Shown here in pieces: positions 1 to 6,789 of a stretch of DNA of 16,911 nt. Positions within the stretch are counted from its first letter, which is position 1, and every line of letters begins with the position of its first letter. The DNA comes from Kordiimonadaceae bacterium (lineage in GTDB: Bacteria > Pseudomonadota > Alphaproteobacteria > Sphingomonadales > Kordiimonadaceae). The stretch spans positions 1-16,911 of the forward strand of contig JABABO010000143.1 of NCBI GenBank assembly GCA_014238195.1. The letters are read 5' to 3'. The position numbers and the translations under genes are program-made. A model generated the notes under the pieces. The model did no database searches. It was not told the origin of the DNA and worked only from the letters and a program-made list of their open reading frames with translations.

Positions 1-88
1 AAGGATCCGATTTATAAATAATTCAATTTTTGTATGGTCCTTTGCAAGATCCAGGATATATTTATTTAAGTTACATCAAAATTCAATT

Positions 89-859
89 GTTTATGTCACA
101 GGTCGCACCCGGTCTGGTGACCTAGCAGCCCTGCCAGGTACTGTTGACGCAACCGCGGCAGAGATAAAAGCACGCGGTGGTGACGCTGTTGCTGTTGGGT
201 GTGACCACCGTGATGATGGCCAGATTGCAGCCTTGTTTGATCAAATAAAAGCCGAACAGGGCACGTTAGATATATTGGTCAATAACGTGTTTGCTGTACC
301 TGATACATTGCTTGAAGATAAGCCTTTCTGGGAAAAACCCATGAGCTATTGGGATGATATGATTGACCTTGGGTTGCGGTCTCATTATGTGGCCAGTGTT
401 CATGGGGCTAAAATCATGGCTGTTGTTAAAAAGGGATTGATTGTGAATATATCCAGCTTTGGTGCCCGTTGTATGATCCACACACCTATTTACGGTATAG
501 GCAAAGCTGGCGCTGATAAAATGGCGCAGGATATGGGGAAAGAATTAGCCCCCTTTAATGTTGCGATGGTTTCACTATGGCTGGGCATTGTTAAAACAGA
601 ACGCACGAATGCTTTGATGGAAATTGCACCAGACGCTTATGCGGCTTTGATGGAGGGGGTTGAAAGCCCTGAATACCCCGGCCGTGTCATAAATGCGCTC
701 TATAGTGATGTTGCTCTGTTGGATAAGGCTGGTAAAACATGGATTTGTTCAGAACTTGGCGGTGAATACGGCATCACAGATGTGGGTGGCCGCATACCAA
801 AATCCTACAGAAGTATGCTAGGGGCCCCAGCTGATCCACATCCTGCTTTTATAAAATAA
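89..859 (+). pseudogene. DHRS1-like short-chain dehydrogenase/reductase, 5'-truncated
   Basis: An NAD(P)-dependent SDR resembling human DHRS1, a family of steroid/carbonyl reductases. SDR similarity starts near position 89-95 (VYVTGRTRSGD, the end of beta-strand 2) and runs to the TAA at 857-859. It includes LVNNVFA in place of NNAG, the catalytic serine in NISSF, the YGIGK catalytic Tyr/Lys pair and a WLGIVKTE segment matching the WPGIVQTE of DHRS1. The first 35 or so residues, including the TGxxxGIG cofactor loop, are absent. The frame stays open back to position 2 but encodes AT-rich, non-SDR sequence with no ATG, GTG or TTG. The only in-frame start in the SDR part is a TTG at 233, which would give a 208-residue protein lacking the cofactor site. 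It is therefore either a broken gene or a contig-edge artefact. It converges on kshA with 61 bp between the stop codons. Confidence 0.65.
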
Positions 860-920
860 TTTTAGAGAATGTAAATTCACTCGACTTAAAATGCCATGAG
901 AACGCCTTAAATGTATTTAA

Positions 921-1892
921 TTATTTAACAGACATATAAAACTGTTTGTACCATTTACGCGCAAGAAGGATTTGACCGTCACCAGCACATAACATCGGTT
1001 TGTCTAATGTGGCTTTATTTTCCCAAATCACAACATCTTGGAAGAAAGCATCACGACCAGCAATGGTGTATGCTTTCGCCCCTTCAATCATCTCAGGTCC
1101 TGGCTTTTCCCCAGCTTTAACCATGAGTCCGTACCAAACCCGTACTTCTGTTTGGCTAATAGGGGTGTGAGCTACCAGCATATAACTATCAAAATACCCC
1201 TGTAGAAACGTTAAAAGATAACCAGGCCCATGATAGGTAGCGCTACTGGATAAAGTAACCCCTTCTTCTGCCAATGTTTTATGACCACCCGCCATATTTT
1301 GGGTGGCGTTATGGCCATCAAATATATTTTCAAAGGATTTAACGATAGAGCCATGAACAGGATCAAAATGTGCTTTGTCCGCGATGTTATCAATAATCTC
1401 ACGTTGGTGGGTTTTGATGGTGATCGTTTCTGGCTCCCAATGGGTCCAATTCACATCATCCCACTCAGGCATGGTTGGAATTTCAAAGTAGGGTTCACTT
1501 TTTTCAGGGCAATACCACATGAAAATAAGGCCCATTTTTTCTTGAACCAACATTCTCTCTATTTTTGCGCGTGGCGGAATTTTATTTGCATAGGGAATGT
1601 CTGTGCATTTCCCATTTTCCGCAGAATCAAATTGCCAGCCATGGAAAGGACAGCGTATTTTATTGCCTTCAACACAGCCGCCAGCCGCCAAGTCAGCCCC
1701 CATGTGCAGACATATAGCATCCATCACAATAGCTTGATTTTCCTCGCCTCGGAAACCTACAAATTTCCGTCCCATAAATAGTAGGCTGGTTGGCTCACCT
1801 TGTTTCAACTGTTCACTGGTCGCAACTACGAACCAACCGCGTGGATAATCAAAATCACCGCCAAGGTCGGGCAATGCTGGTGTGACTGACAT
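921..1892 (-). CDS. kshA: Rieske non-haem iron oxygenase, KshA-like 3-ketosteroid 9alpha-hydroxylase
   Basis: Oxygenase component of 3-ketosteroid 9alpha-hydroxylase. With KstD it opens ring B of the steroid nucleus, using electrons from a ferredoxin reductase (KshB) that is not in this window. The 323 residues show a Rieske [2Fe-2S] site, C61-x-H63 followed 17 residues later by C81-PF-H84. The mononuclear iron site has the NIADKAHFDPVH motif (H175, H180) and a probable third ligand at D286 in FFQDVVIW. The C-terminal WENK...LDKPMLC...WYKQFY block is very like actinobacterial KshA. The protein is shorter than those (about 380-400 aa) but the core is complete. The ATG at 1892 is preceded by AGGAG about 7 nt upstream. 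It is transcribed divergently from the hsaC-ipd operon, which supports a steroid role; a related Rieske steroid oxygenase is the alternative. Confidence 0.8.
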   Translation of the reverse strand: MSVTPALPDLGGDFDYPRGWFVVATSEQLKQGEPTSLLFMGRKFVGFRGEENQAIVMDAICLHMGADLAAGGCVEGNKIRCPFHGWQFDSAENGKCTDIPYANKIPPRAKIERMLVQEKMGLIFMWYCPEKSEPYFEIPTMPEWDDVNWTHWEPETITIKTHQREIIDNIADKAHFDPVHGSIVKSFENIFDGHNATQNMAGGHKTLAEEGVTLSSSATYHGPGYLLTFLQGYFDSYMLVAHTPISQTEVRVWYGLMVKAGEKPGPEMIEGAKAYTIAGRDAFFQDVVIWENKATLDKPMLCAGDGQILLARKWYKQFYMSVK

Positions 1893-1928
1893 TCGTCTCT
1901 CCTAAAACTTCTTCATCAAATTCAACGA

Positions 1929-1959
1929 TGCAGTTATTGAATATGCCATAATAACTGCA
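1929..1959. repeat. 31-bp perfect inverted repeat over the kshA promoter (candidate operator)
   Basis: Perfect 10-bp arms, TGCAGTTATT at 1929-1938 and AATAACTGCA at 1950-1959, separated by 11 bp. The arm centres are 21 bp apart, about two helical turns, so both face the same side of the DNA, as expected for a dimeric regulator. One arm overlaps the candidate kshA -10. The regulator is unknown. Confidence 0.5.
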
Positions 1960-1976
1960 CATTAAAATTGGTTAAA
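1948..1976 (-). promoter_or_regulatory. Candidate sigma70-type promoter for kshA
   Basis: On the minus strand, TTTAAC (1976-1971) lies 17 bp upstream of TATTAT (1953-1948). The -10 matches consensus at 5 of 6 positions and the -35 is weak at 3 of 6. Predicted initiation near 1941 would give a leader of about 49 nt ending in AGGAG before the kshA ATG. The -10 lies inside the 1929-1959 inverted repeat. Confidence 0.35.
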
Positions 1977-2027
1977 TTCATATAATGTGTGCCTTCTTTA
2001 GCCAGAACATAAGAAAAAATGCTTGCC

Positions 2028-2106
2028 AATCTTACGAATATCTGCCCTCGAATTGAATGGATAATGTCACAATGCGTAAGATTAAGCAATAAAAAATACG
2101 TAAAAT
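2028..2106. repeat. Triplicate CGTAA-type elements, two direct and one inverted
   Basis: AATCTTACG at 2028-2036 is the exact reverse complement of CGTAAGATT at 2075-2083. A third, imperfect copy, AATACGTAAAAT, sits at 2095-2106 in the same direction as the second (compare AATGCGTAAGAT at 2071-2082) and 24 bp downstream. The copies lie just upstream of the operon promoter, where activator or multi-site repressor binding would be expected. Function is inferred from position and repetition only. Confidence 0.4.
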
Positions 2107-2108
2107 GG

Positions 2109-2137
2109 TTGCTTAAAGCATGTATTCACTATATATT
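2109..2137 (+). promoter_or_regulatory. Sigma70-type promoter of the hsaC-ipd operon
   Basis: TTGCTT at 2109-2114, a 17-bp spacer and TATATT at 2132-2137 give the best rightward promoter in the gap. Initiation near 2144 would leave an untranslated leader of about 77 nt, ending in TAAGGA (2209-2214) six bases before the hsaC ATG. The 2134-2145 palindrome overlaps the -10 and predicted start, which suggests repression by promoter occlusion. Confidence 0.55.
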
Positions 2138-2145
2138 GCGCAATA
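2134..2145. promoter_or_regulatory. Perfect palindrome TATTGCGCAATA on the operon -10 (candidate operator)
   Basis: A 12-bp perfect palindrome sharing four bases with the -10 hexamer and reaching the predicted transcription start. This is the classical position of a repressor operator, for example of a TetR- or GntR-family protein. The binding protein is not identifiable from this window. Confidence 0.45.
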
Positions 2146-2220
2146 GTTGAGGTAAAAAAGCTTCTTTCCTCTGGAAGAATGCTGGATTCCCTAAAATAAT
2201 TTATGAGTTAAGGAATTTTA

Positions 2221-3114
2221 ATGAATGTGATTGGTTTGGGTTATATTGCAATTGAAGCGCAAGATAAAGTTGGATGGGGTGCTTTTGCCACCAATGTTTT
2301 GGGCATGGCTGTGGCGCCGTCCATATCAAATAGCCGTTATGATTATTATAAAGTAGATGAACGTGCTTACAGGGTTATGGTTTTTGAAGGGACTGCTGAT
2401 CGACTAGCTTTTGCTGGTTGGGAAGTGTCAAGCATCGCAGCGTTAAATAGCACTAAAGTAAAGCTAGAAACAGCTGGAGTCATTGTGGCAGATTTAACAG
2501 CCGATGAATGTAGTGAGCGCGGTGTAGGCGCGGCTTTCACAAGCATAGACCCTTGCGGTAATGCTTTTGAGATTTTCTGTAATCCGATTGCAGATAGTGT
2601 TGCTTTTGTATCTCCGGTTGGTGTGTCTGAATTTATAATGGGTGATATGGGAATGGGGCATGTGGTTTTGCCAGCCCCAGATATTGAGAAAACATACGCC
2701 TTCTACAGCGAGATGCTTGGTTTTGATCTATCAGACGAACTTAATATACCGATGGGGCCAGAAGGGCCGATCTTGGGATTGAAGTTTATGCATGCGGCAA
2801 ATCCTCGTCATCACAGCCTCGCGTTATTTGAGGGGCCTCACCCGGGTGGGTGTATCCACTGGATGTTAGAAGTGCCAGACATGGATACTGTTGGTCACTG
2901 TATGGATCGCGCTGACGCAGCAGGTGTACCGTTGTTTGCGTCCCTTGGGCGGCACTCTAATGACAATATGCTTTCCGTCTACTTTATGTCTGCGGGTGGC
3001 ATTGGTGTTGAATATGGCTGTGAAGGTCACAGAATGGACTGGACAGGTTGGAAGCCAAAGGTATTAGAATCTGGTGACATATGGGGTCACGCTTATCAGA
3101 TGATACAAGAATAA
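2221..3114 (+). CDS. hsaC: Extradiol ring-cleavage dioxygenase, HsaC/TesB-like
   Basis: Type I extradiol dioxygenase of the vicinal-oxygen-chelate fold, expected to meta-cleave the aromatised ring A of 3,4-DHSA, the catechol formed after KshA/KstD have opened ring B. Its 297 residues match the usual length of HsaC/BphC enzymes. The Fe(II) ligands are visible in the C-terminal half: H147 (MGHVVLP), H213 (CIHWMLEV) and E264 (GVEYG). The second-shell residues H198, H245 (LGRHSND) and Y254 are also present. The N-terminal half is the non-catalytic VOC repeat. The ATG at 2221 follows TAAGGA with 6-nt spacing. As first gene of the operon it couples ring A cleavage to the C/D-ring genes behind it. 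A biphenyl-type substrate is possible from the fold alone but unlikely in this context. Confidence 0.88.
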   Translation: MNVIGLGYIAIEAQDKVGWGAFATNVLGMAVAPSISNSRYDYYKVDERAYRVMVFEGTADRLAFAGWEVSSIAALNSTKVKLETAGVIVADLTADECSERGVGAAFTSIDPCGNAFEIFCNPIADSVAFVSPVGVSEFIMGDMGMGHVVLPAPDIEKTYAFYSEMLGFDLSDELNIPMGPEGPILGLKFMHAANPRHHSLALFEGPHPGGCIHWMLEVPDMDTVGHCMDRADAAGVPLFASLGRHSNDNMLSVYFMSAGGIGVEYGCEGHRMDWTGWKPKVLESGDIWGHAYQMIQE

Positions 3115-3131
3115 TAAGTGAGTGTTTTGTT

Positions 3132-4013
3132 ATGATTAATAAAGAAATGAGTGTCAGGGATATTGTTGACCAGATGACGTCTGGTATGACAATTGGTATT
3201 GCTGGTTGGGGTGGTCGACGCAAGCCAATGGCAATTGTGCGCGAGATGGTTCGCCGTGATGACCTTGCTGATTTGACAATAGTTGCTTATGGCGGCTGTG
3301 ATGTGGGAATGTTAGCATCAGCGGGTAAGATAAAGAAGTTGATTTTTGGATTTGTGTCCTTGGATATTATCCCACTAGAGCAACATTTCCGTCGTGCACG
3401 TCAGGCAGGTGAACTAGATATTATGGAGCTGGATGAAGGCATGTTGCAGATGGGTCTGAAGGCTGCTGCAAGCAGAGTGCCTTTCTTGCCGATCCGCGCT
3501 GGAATGGGGACTGATATTTTGACCCACAACCCGGAACTTAAAACTATAAAATCTCCTTATGCTGACAGTGAAACATTTGTTGCCATGCCTGCCTTAAAAT
3601 TGGATATTGCGATCGGGCATGTAAACAAAGCTGACAAGTTGGGAAATAGCTGGATTTATGGTCCTGACCCTTTCTTTGATGAGTGGTTCTGCCGTGCGGC
3701 GGTTAAGGCTTATTTATCTTGTGAAGAGTTGGTGGATACGTCTGATTTTAATAGCCCTGATATGGCAATAAAAATGCCAATTGAGCGCTCGCTTGTGCAT
3801 GGGGTGGCCCATGTGCGGTGCGGTGCACACCCAACATCTTGTGCGCCAGATTATGGTATCGATGTGGGGCATTTGAAAAAATACTCTAAAGCTGTAGGCG
3901 ATGCGTTCCCGACTTATGTGGAAGACTTCGTGTCCGATGCAGATCACACTAATTATTTAACAGCAGTGGGCGGCGAGGATCATATTCGCACTCTAGCACT
4001 GCCAGTATTTTAA
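3132..4013 (+). CDS. ipdA: IpdA, alpha subunit of the steroid ring C hydrolase COCHEA-CoA hydrolase
   Basis: Class I CoA-transferase-like subunit that, with IpdB, hydrolytically opens ring C of COCHEA-CoA, the last ring of the steroid skeleton. Despite the fold, characterised IpdAB is a hydrolase rather than a transferase. The 293 residues show SGMTIGIAGWG near residue 17, RRKPMA at 29-34, AYGGCDVGML near 52, GFVSLD at 73-78, a LDEGM segment whose E102 matches the conserved acidic residue of the family, and RVPFLPIRAGMG. The frame is open back to an ATG at 3081 inside hsaC, but ATG 3132 is preferred: it begins 17 nt after the hsaC stop, and family similarity begins just after it. The ribosome site there (AAGTGAG) is weak. 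ATG 3147 is a further alternative start. Confidence 0.9.
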   Translation: MINKEMSVRDIVDQMTSGMTIGIAGWGGRRKPMAIVREMVRRDDLADLTIVAYGGCDVGMLASAGKIKKLIFGFVSLDIIPLEQHFRRARQAGELDIMELDEGMLQMGLKAAASRVPFLPIRAGMGTDILTHNPELKTIKSPYADSETFVAMPALKLDIAIGHVNKADKLGNSWIYGPDPFFDEWFCRAAVKAYLSCEELVDTSDFNSPDMAIKMPIERSLVHGVAHVRCGAHPTSCAPDYGIDVGHLKKYSKAVGDAFPTYVEDFVSDADHTNYLTAVGGEDHIRTLALPVF

Positions 4014-4025
4014 GGAGGAAATCAC

Positions 4026-4817
4026 ATGACGTATTCCTTAGCTGAACTTTGTATTGTTGCTGGTGCTGAATGTTTCCGTAATGACGGTGAAAATATGACT
4101 ACCCTCATCGGTGTTGTGCCACGAATTTCTGGCGGCCTTGCCAAGCTTTCATTTGCACCGGGTCTCATGATGACTGACGGCGAAGCTTATCTGGTGAGCG
4201 AGCCCGTACCCGTTGGACCACGCGGTGACTACAAGCCAAAAATCGAAGGCATTATGACCTATGAACGTGTGTTTGATATTGTCGCCCGTGGTCAACGTCA
4301 TTGCTTTGTGGGGCCTGTGCAAATTGACCGTTACGGTCAGATGAACATCTCTGTCATCGGGGATTATGCAAAGCCAAAAGTAGCACTTCTAGGGGCGCGT
4401 GGTTTTCCGGGTAATAGCATCAATAATATTAACAGTATGTTTGTACCAAACCATAACACCAAAGCCTTTGTCGCAGGTGAAGTGGATATGGTGGCGTCTG
4501 TGGGCTATAATCCCGCACGCTATCCAGATGGTAAGAAGCCCCCTTATTTGGACTTACGCCGGATTATTACTAATCTTTGTGTGATGGATTTTGGCGGCAA
4601 AGACAATAATGTTCGGGTGATTAGTCTACACCCTGGTGTGACGTTTGGGGAAGTTCAGGAAAATACTGGTTTTCCATTAGAGAGAATTAAAAACCTTGGT
4701 GACACACCCGCGCCGACAGATGCGCAATTGACAATCATTCGCGATGTTATGGATCCCCATGATCTGCGGGCATCCGTGTTTAAAGATAACCCTCCAGGGG
4801 TTAGAGAGGCAAGTTAA
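4026..4817 (+). CDS. ipdB: IpdB, beta subunit of the steroid ring C hydrolase
   Basis: Second subunit of the IpdAB heteromer that hydrolyses COCHEA-CoA to the open-chain MOODA-CoA. Its 263 residues match the IpdB/CoA-transferase beta family: an N-terminal SLAELCIVAGAECFRNDGE block, GPVQIDRYGQMNISVIGDY near residues 95-113, LLGARGFPGN near 120-130, and a C-terminal LHPGVTFGEVQENTGF segment. The ATG is preceded by AAGGAGG (4012-4018), the strongest Shine-Dalgarno in the window, starting at the end of the ipdA stop codon. That fits a need for balanced subunit synthesis. It ends in TAATG, overlapping the next start by one base, so coupled translation is likely. Confidence 0.9.
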   Translation: MTYSLAELCIVAGAECFRNDGENMTTLIGVVPRISGGLAKLSFAPGLMMTDGEAYLVSEPVPVGPRGDYKPKIEGIMTYERVFDIVARGQRHCFVGPVQIDRYGQMNISVIGDYAKPKVALLGARGFPGNSINNINSMFVPNHNTKAFVAGEVDMVASVGYNPARYPDGKKPPYLDLRRIITNLCVMDFGGKDNNVRVISLHPGVTFGEVQENTGFPLERIKNLGDTPAPTDAQLTIIRDVMDPHDLRASVFKDNPPGVREAS

Positions 4818-5722
4818 TGTCTAATGATAATGAAACGGTAAACCCTGTCGAGACCGATATTACCTATGAAACGGATGAGCCTGTTTTATATGCTGTTGAA
4901 GATAAGGTGGCGTATATCACCCTTAATCGCCCAAGGTTTCACAATGTTCAAAATAGCCAAATGAGCTACGCGCTCGATGATGCGTTTCAAAGGGCAACAG
5001 ATGATGATGAGATAAAAGTAATTGTTCTAAAGTCTGATGCAAAACATTTTACAGCTGGGCATGATATTGGTACGCCAGGACGGGATTTTCATGCGTCATT
5101 TAAGGGCCGTCGTACTCTAAATTATGATCATGCCAACAAGCCGGGGGCCGAAAAGGCTTTTATCCGTGAGCAAGAAGTCTATTTAGGGCTATGTCGTCGT
5201 TGGCGTGATTGTCCAAAACCGACTATTGCTCAAATCCATGGTGCATGTATTGCTGGTGGTTTGATGCTGGCGTGGGTTTGTGACTTGATCGTAGCCTCTG
5301 ACGATGCGTTTTTCCAAGACCCTGTCTTGCAGATGGGTTTTCCTGGTGTTGAGTATTTCGCGCATCCTTTCGAGCTGAATCCCCGTATTGCAAAAGAATT
5401 TTTATTCTTAGGCGAGCGTATGAGTGCAAAGCGGGCTTATCAGATGGGTATGGTAAATAAGGTTGTGCCACGCGATGATCTTGCGTCTACAGTAAAGACA
5501 ATGGCAGGCAAAATCGCCTCTCAGCCGCGTCTTGGCCTGATGCTAACCAAACAAGCTGTCAATCATATCGAAGACCTACAGGGAAAACGTACTGGTATGG
5601 ATGCGGTCTTCGCGATGCATCATTTTGCTCACGCGCAAAATCAATTGGTCAAAGGCGATTATATCGCTGGTCATGACGGGAAATCCATGGCCAAATCTAA
5701 CAAAACCAAAGAAGAAAAATAA
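4817..5722 (+). CDS. Divergent enoyl-CoA hydratase/isomerase-family (crotonase) protein
   Basis: Crotonase-fold protein of 301 residues, longer than the usual 250-265 because of an N-terminal extension of about 20 residues, an insertion after the first oxyanion strand (about residues 85-118) and a Lys/Ser-rich tail. The CoA/oxyanion elements HFTAGHD (77-83) and GACIAGGLM (142-150) are present. Aligned by eye to rat crotonase, both catalytic glutamates are replaced: E144 by M150, and E164 by V170 in FFQDPVLQM. E179 in the following GVEYFAHP segment could substitute. It lies between ipdB and ipdC, with one-base TAATG overlaps on both sides. It may be a hydratase acting on a CoA ester of the HIP side chain, or a hydrolase/isomerase; the ring D hydrolase role belongs to the echA20 homologue at 6790. 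Confidence 0.75.
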   Translation: MSNDNETVNPVETDITYETDEPVLYAVEDKVAYITLNRPRFHNVQNSQMSYALDDAFQRATDDDEIKVIVLKSDAKHFTAGHDIGTPGRDFHASFKGRRTLNYDHANKPGAEKAFIREQEVYLGLCRRWRDCPKPTIAQIHGACIAGGLMLAWVCDLIVASDDAFFQDPVLQMGFPGVEYFAHPFELNPRIAKEFLFLGERMSAKRAYQMGMVNKVVPRDDLASTVKTMAGKIASQPRLGLMLTKQAVNHIEDLQGKRTGMDAVFAMHHFAHAQNQLVKGDYIAGHDGKSMAKSNKTKEEK

Positions 5723-6777
5723 TGCTAACAACAGCGCTCACGGAAAAGCTTGGTTGCAAGTACCCAATTATTCAAACAGCGATGGGTTGGATTGCTGATC
5801 CACGTCTTGTGTTAGCAACAACAGAAGCGGGTGGCTTTGGTTTTTTGGCGGGAGCGGTGATGAAACCTGATGAGCTTGAAGAAGCCATTCTTGCAGTGAA
5901 GGCGGAAACGGACCAGTGTTTCGGCGTAAACTTTCACATGTTTCAGCCAAGTGCTACTGAAATTGTTGAAATTATTTTAAAGCACGTCGATCAAGTGCAA
6001 GCAATATCTTATGGTCGGGGGCCTGATGCTGCGACTATAAAGCGTTTTAAAGACGCTGGCGTATTGTGTGTTCCGACGGTTGGTGCTGTTAAGCACGCTG
6101 TGAAAGCCGTAGCGCAGGGCGCTGATATGGTCGTGATCCAAGGCAGTGAAGGCGGTGGCCACACAGGAACAGTCCCTACAACGTTACTCCTGCCGCAGGT
6201 GATAGATGCTGTTGATGTGCCAGTGATCGCTGCTGGTGGTTTTCGTGATGGCCGCGGATTAGCCGCCGCTCTGGCGTTTGGTGCTGCGGGTATTGCCATG
6301 GGAACACGCTTTTTATTAACACAAGAAAGCCCTGTGCCAATGGAAACCAAAGACCGTTATTTGAGCGCCAATGTCAATCAAATCCCAGTTTCCAAGCAAG
6401 TGGATGGTATGCCGCAACGTATGGTGATGAATGAAGTGCTAGAAGACCTTGAAGGAGCTAGTAAAGTTGGTTTGCTATTGCGCGGTATTAAAAATGGCTG
6501 GGCGTTCAAAAAGCTAACTGGGACCAGTGTGGTTGCGATGCTAAAATCTGCATGGACTATGTCTCGCAAAACAGACATGAACATTGGTCAAACCATGATG
6601 TCAGGCAGTGCGCCTGTGCTGATCCAGCGTGCTATGGTGCAAGGCAAGCCGGATGAAGGTATTTTGCCCTCTGGCCAAGTGGCGGGCTTGATAGAAGATA
6701 TTCCGACTGTGAATGATTTAATTTCAAAAATTGTTAGTGAGGCAAAGGGCCGCCTAACAGCAATAGCGACAAAATGA
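5722..6777 (+). CDS. ipdC: IpdC, flavin-dependent CoA-ester oxidoreductase (nitronate monooxygenase fold)
   Basis: FMN-dependent TIM-barrel enzyme of the nitronate monooxygenase/2-nitropropane dioxygenase superfamily. In the steroid pathway IpdC introduces the double bond in the bicyclic HIC-CoA-type intermediate, making the substrate for EchA20. The 351 residues (mycobacterial IpdC is about 355) show the N-terminal CKYPIIQTAMG motif at 12-22, GVNFHMF at 68-74, the flavin phosphate-binding GSEGGGHTG at 141-149, AAGGF at 170-174 and FGAAGIAMGTRF at 186-197. A genuine nitronate monooxygenase is the database-style alternative, but adjacency to ipdAB and echA20 favours IpdC. The start overlaps the preceding stop by one base (TAATG). 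Confidence 0.88.
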   Translation: MLTTALTEKLGCKYPIIQTAMGWIADPRLVLATTEAGGFGFLAGAVMKPDELEEAILAVKAETDQCFGVNFHMFQPSATEIVEIILKHVDQVQAISYGRGPDAATIKRFKDAGVLCVPTVGAVKHAVKAVAQGADMVVIQGSEGGGHTGTVPTTLLLPQVIDAVDVPVIAAGGFRDGRGLAAALAFGAAGIAMGTRFLLTQESPVPMETKDRYLSANVNQIPVSKQVDGMPQRMVMNEVLEDLEGASKVGLLLRGIKNGWAFKKLTGTSVVAMLKSAWTMSRKTDMNIGQTMMSGSAPVLIQRAMVQGKPDEGILPSGQVAGLIEDIPTVNDLISKIVSEAKGRLTAIATK

Positions 6778-6789
6778 GGGGCGGATAGT

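Larger units (their letters stand above)
1893..2220. promoter_or_regulatory. Divergent kshA / hsaC-operon control region
   Basis: A 328-bp AT-rich gap between the divergent starts of kshA and the rightward operon. I see no gene in it. It holds candidate promoters in both directions, a 31-bp inverted repeat at 1929-1959, a 12-bp perfect palindrome at 2134-2145, and three copies of a CGTAA-centred element (2028-2038 reversed, 2071-2083, 2095-2106). This density of symmetric elements is what a shared regulatory region for co-induced steroid genes would show. No site matches the KstR or KstR2 motifs as I know them. Confidence 0.7.

Noticed and set aside
233..859. Functional 208-residue SDR starting at TTG 233
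   Set aside because: Such a protein would lack the entire cofactor-binding loop, while the SDR similarity clearly continues upstream to about position 90.
860..920. Bidirectional terminator between the convergent SDR and kshA
   Set aside because: Only a 4-bp hairpin (GAAT/ATTC) without a GC-rich stem is visible, which is not enough to call.
1281..1781. 166-codon open frame on the plus strand
   Set aside because: Lies entirely antisense to the well-supported kshA and its translation shows no recognisable domain; it is a shadow.
1981..1986. Exact TATAAT on the plus strand in the divergent region
   Set aside because: No acceptable -35 at 16-18 bp and no extended -10; the promoter at 2109-2137 is better placed for the operon.
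3081..3131. Upstream start of ipdA at 3081, overlapping hsaC by 34 bases
   Set aside because: The extra 17 residues lie outside the IpdA family similarity and mostly overlap the conserved end of hsaC; ATG 3132 fits the operon spacing.
4026..4817. IpdA/IpdB as ordinary acyl-CoA:3-ketoacid CoA-transferase subunits
   Set aside because: The specific IpdA and IpdB sequence blocks plus neighbours ipdC, echA20 and ipdF point to the ring C hydrolase rather than a SCOT-type transferase.
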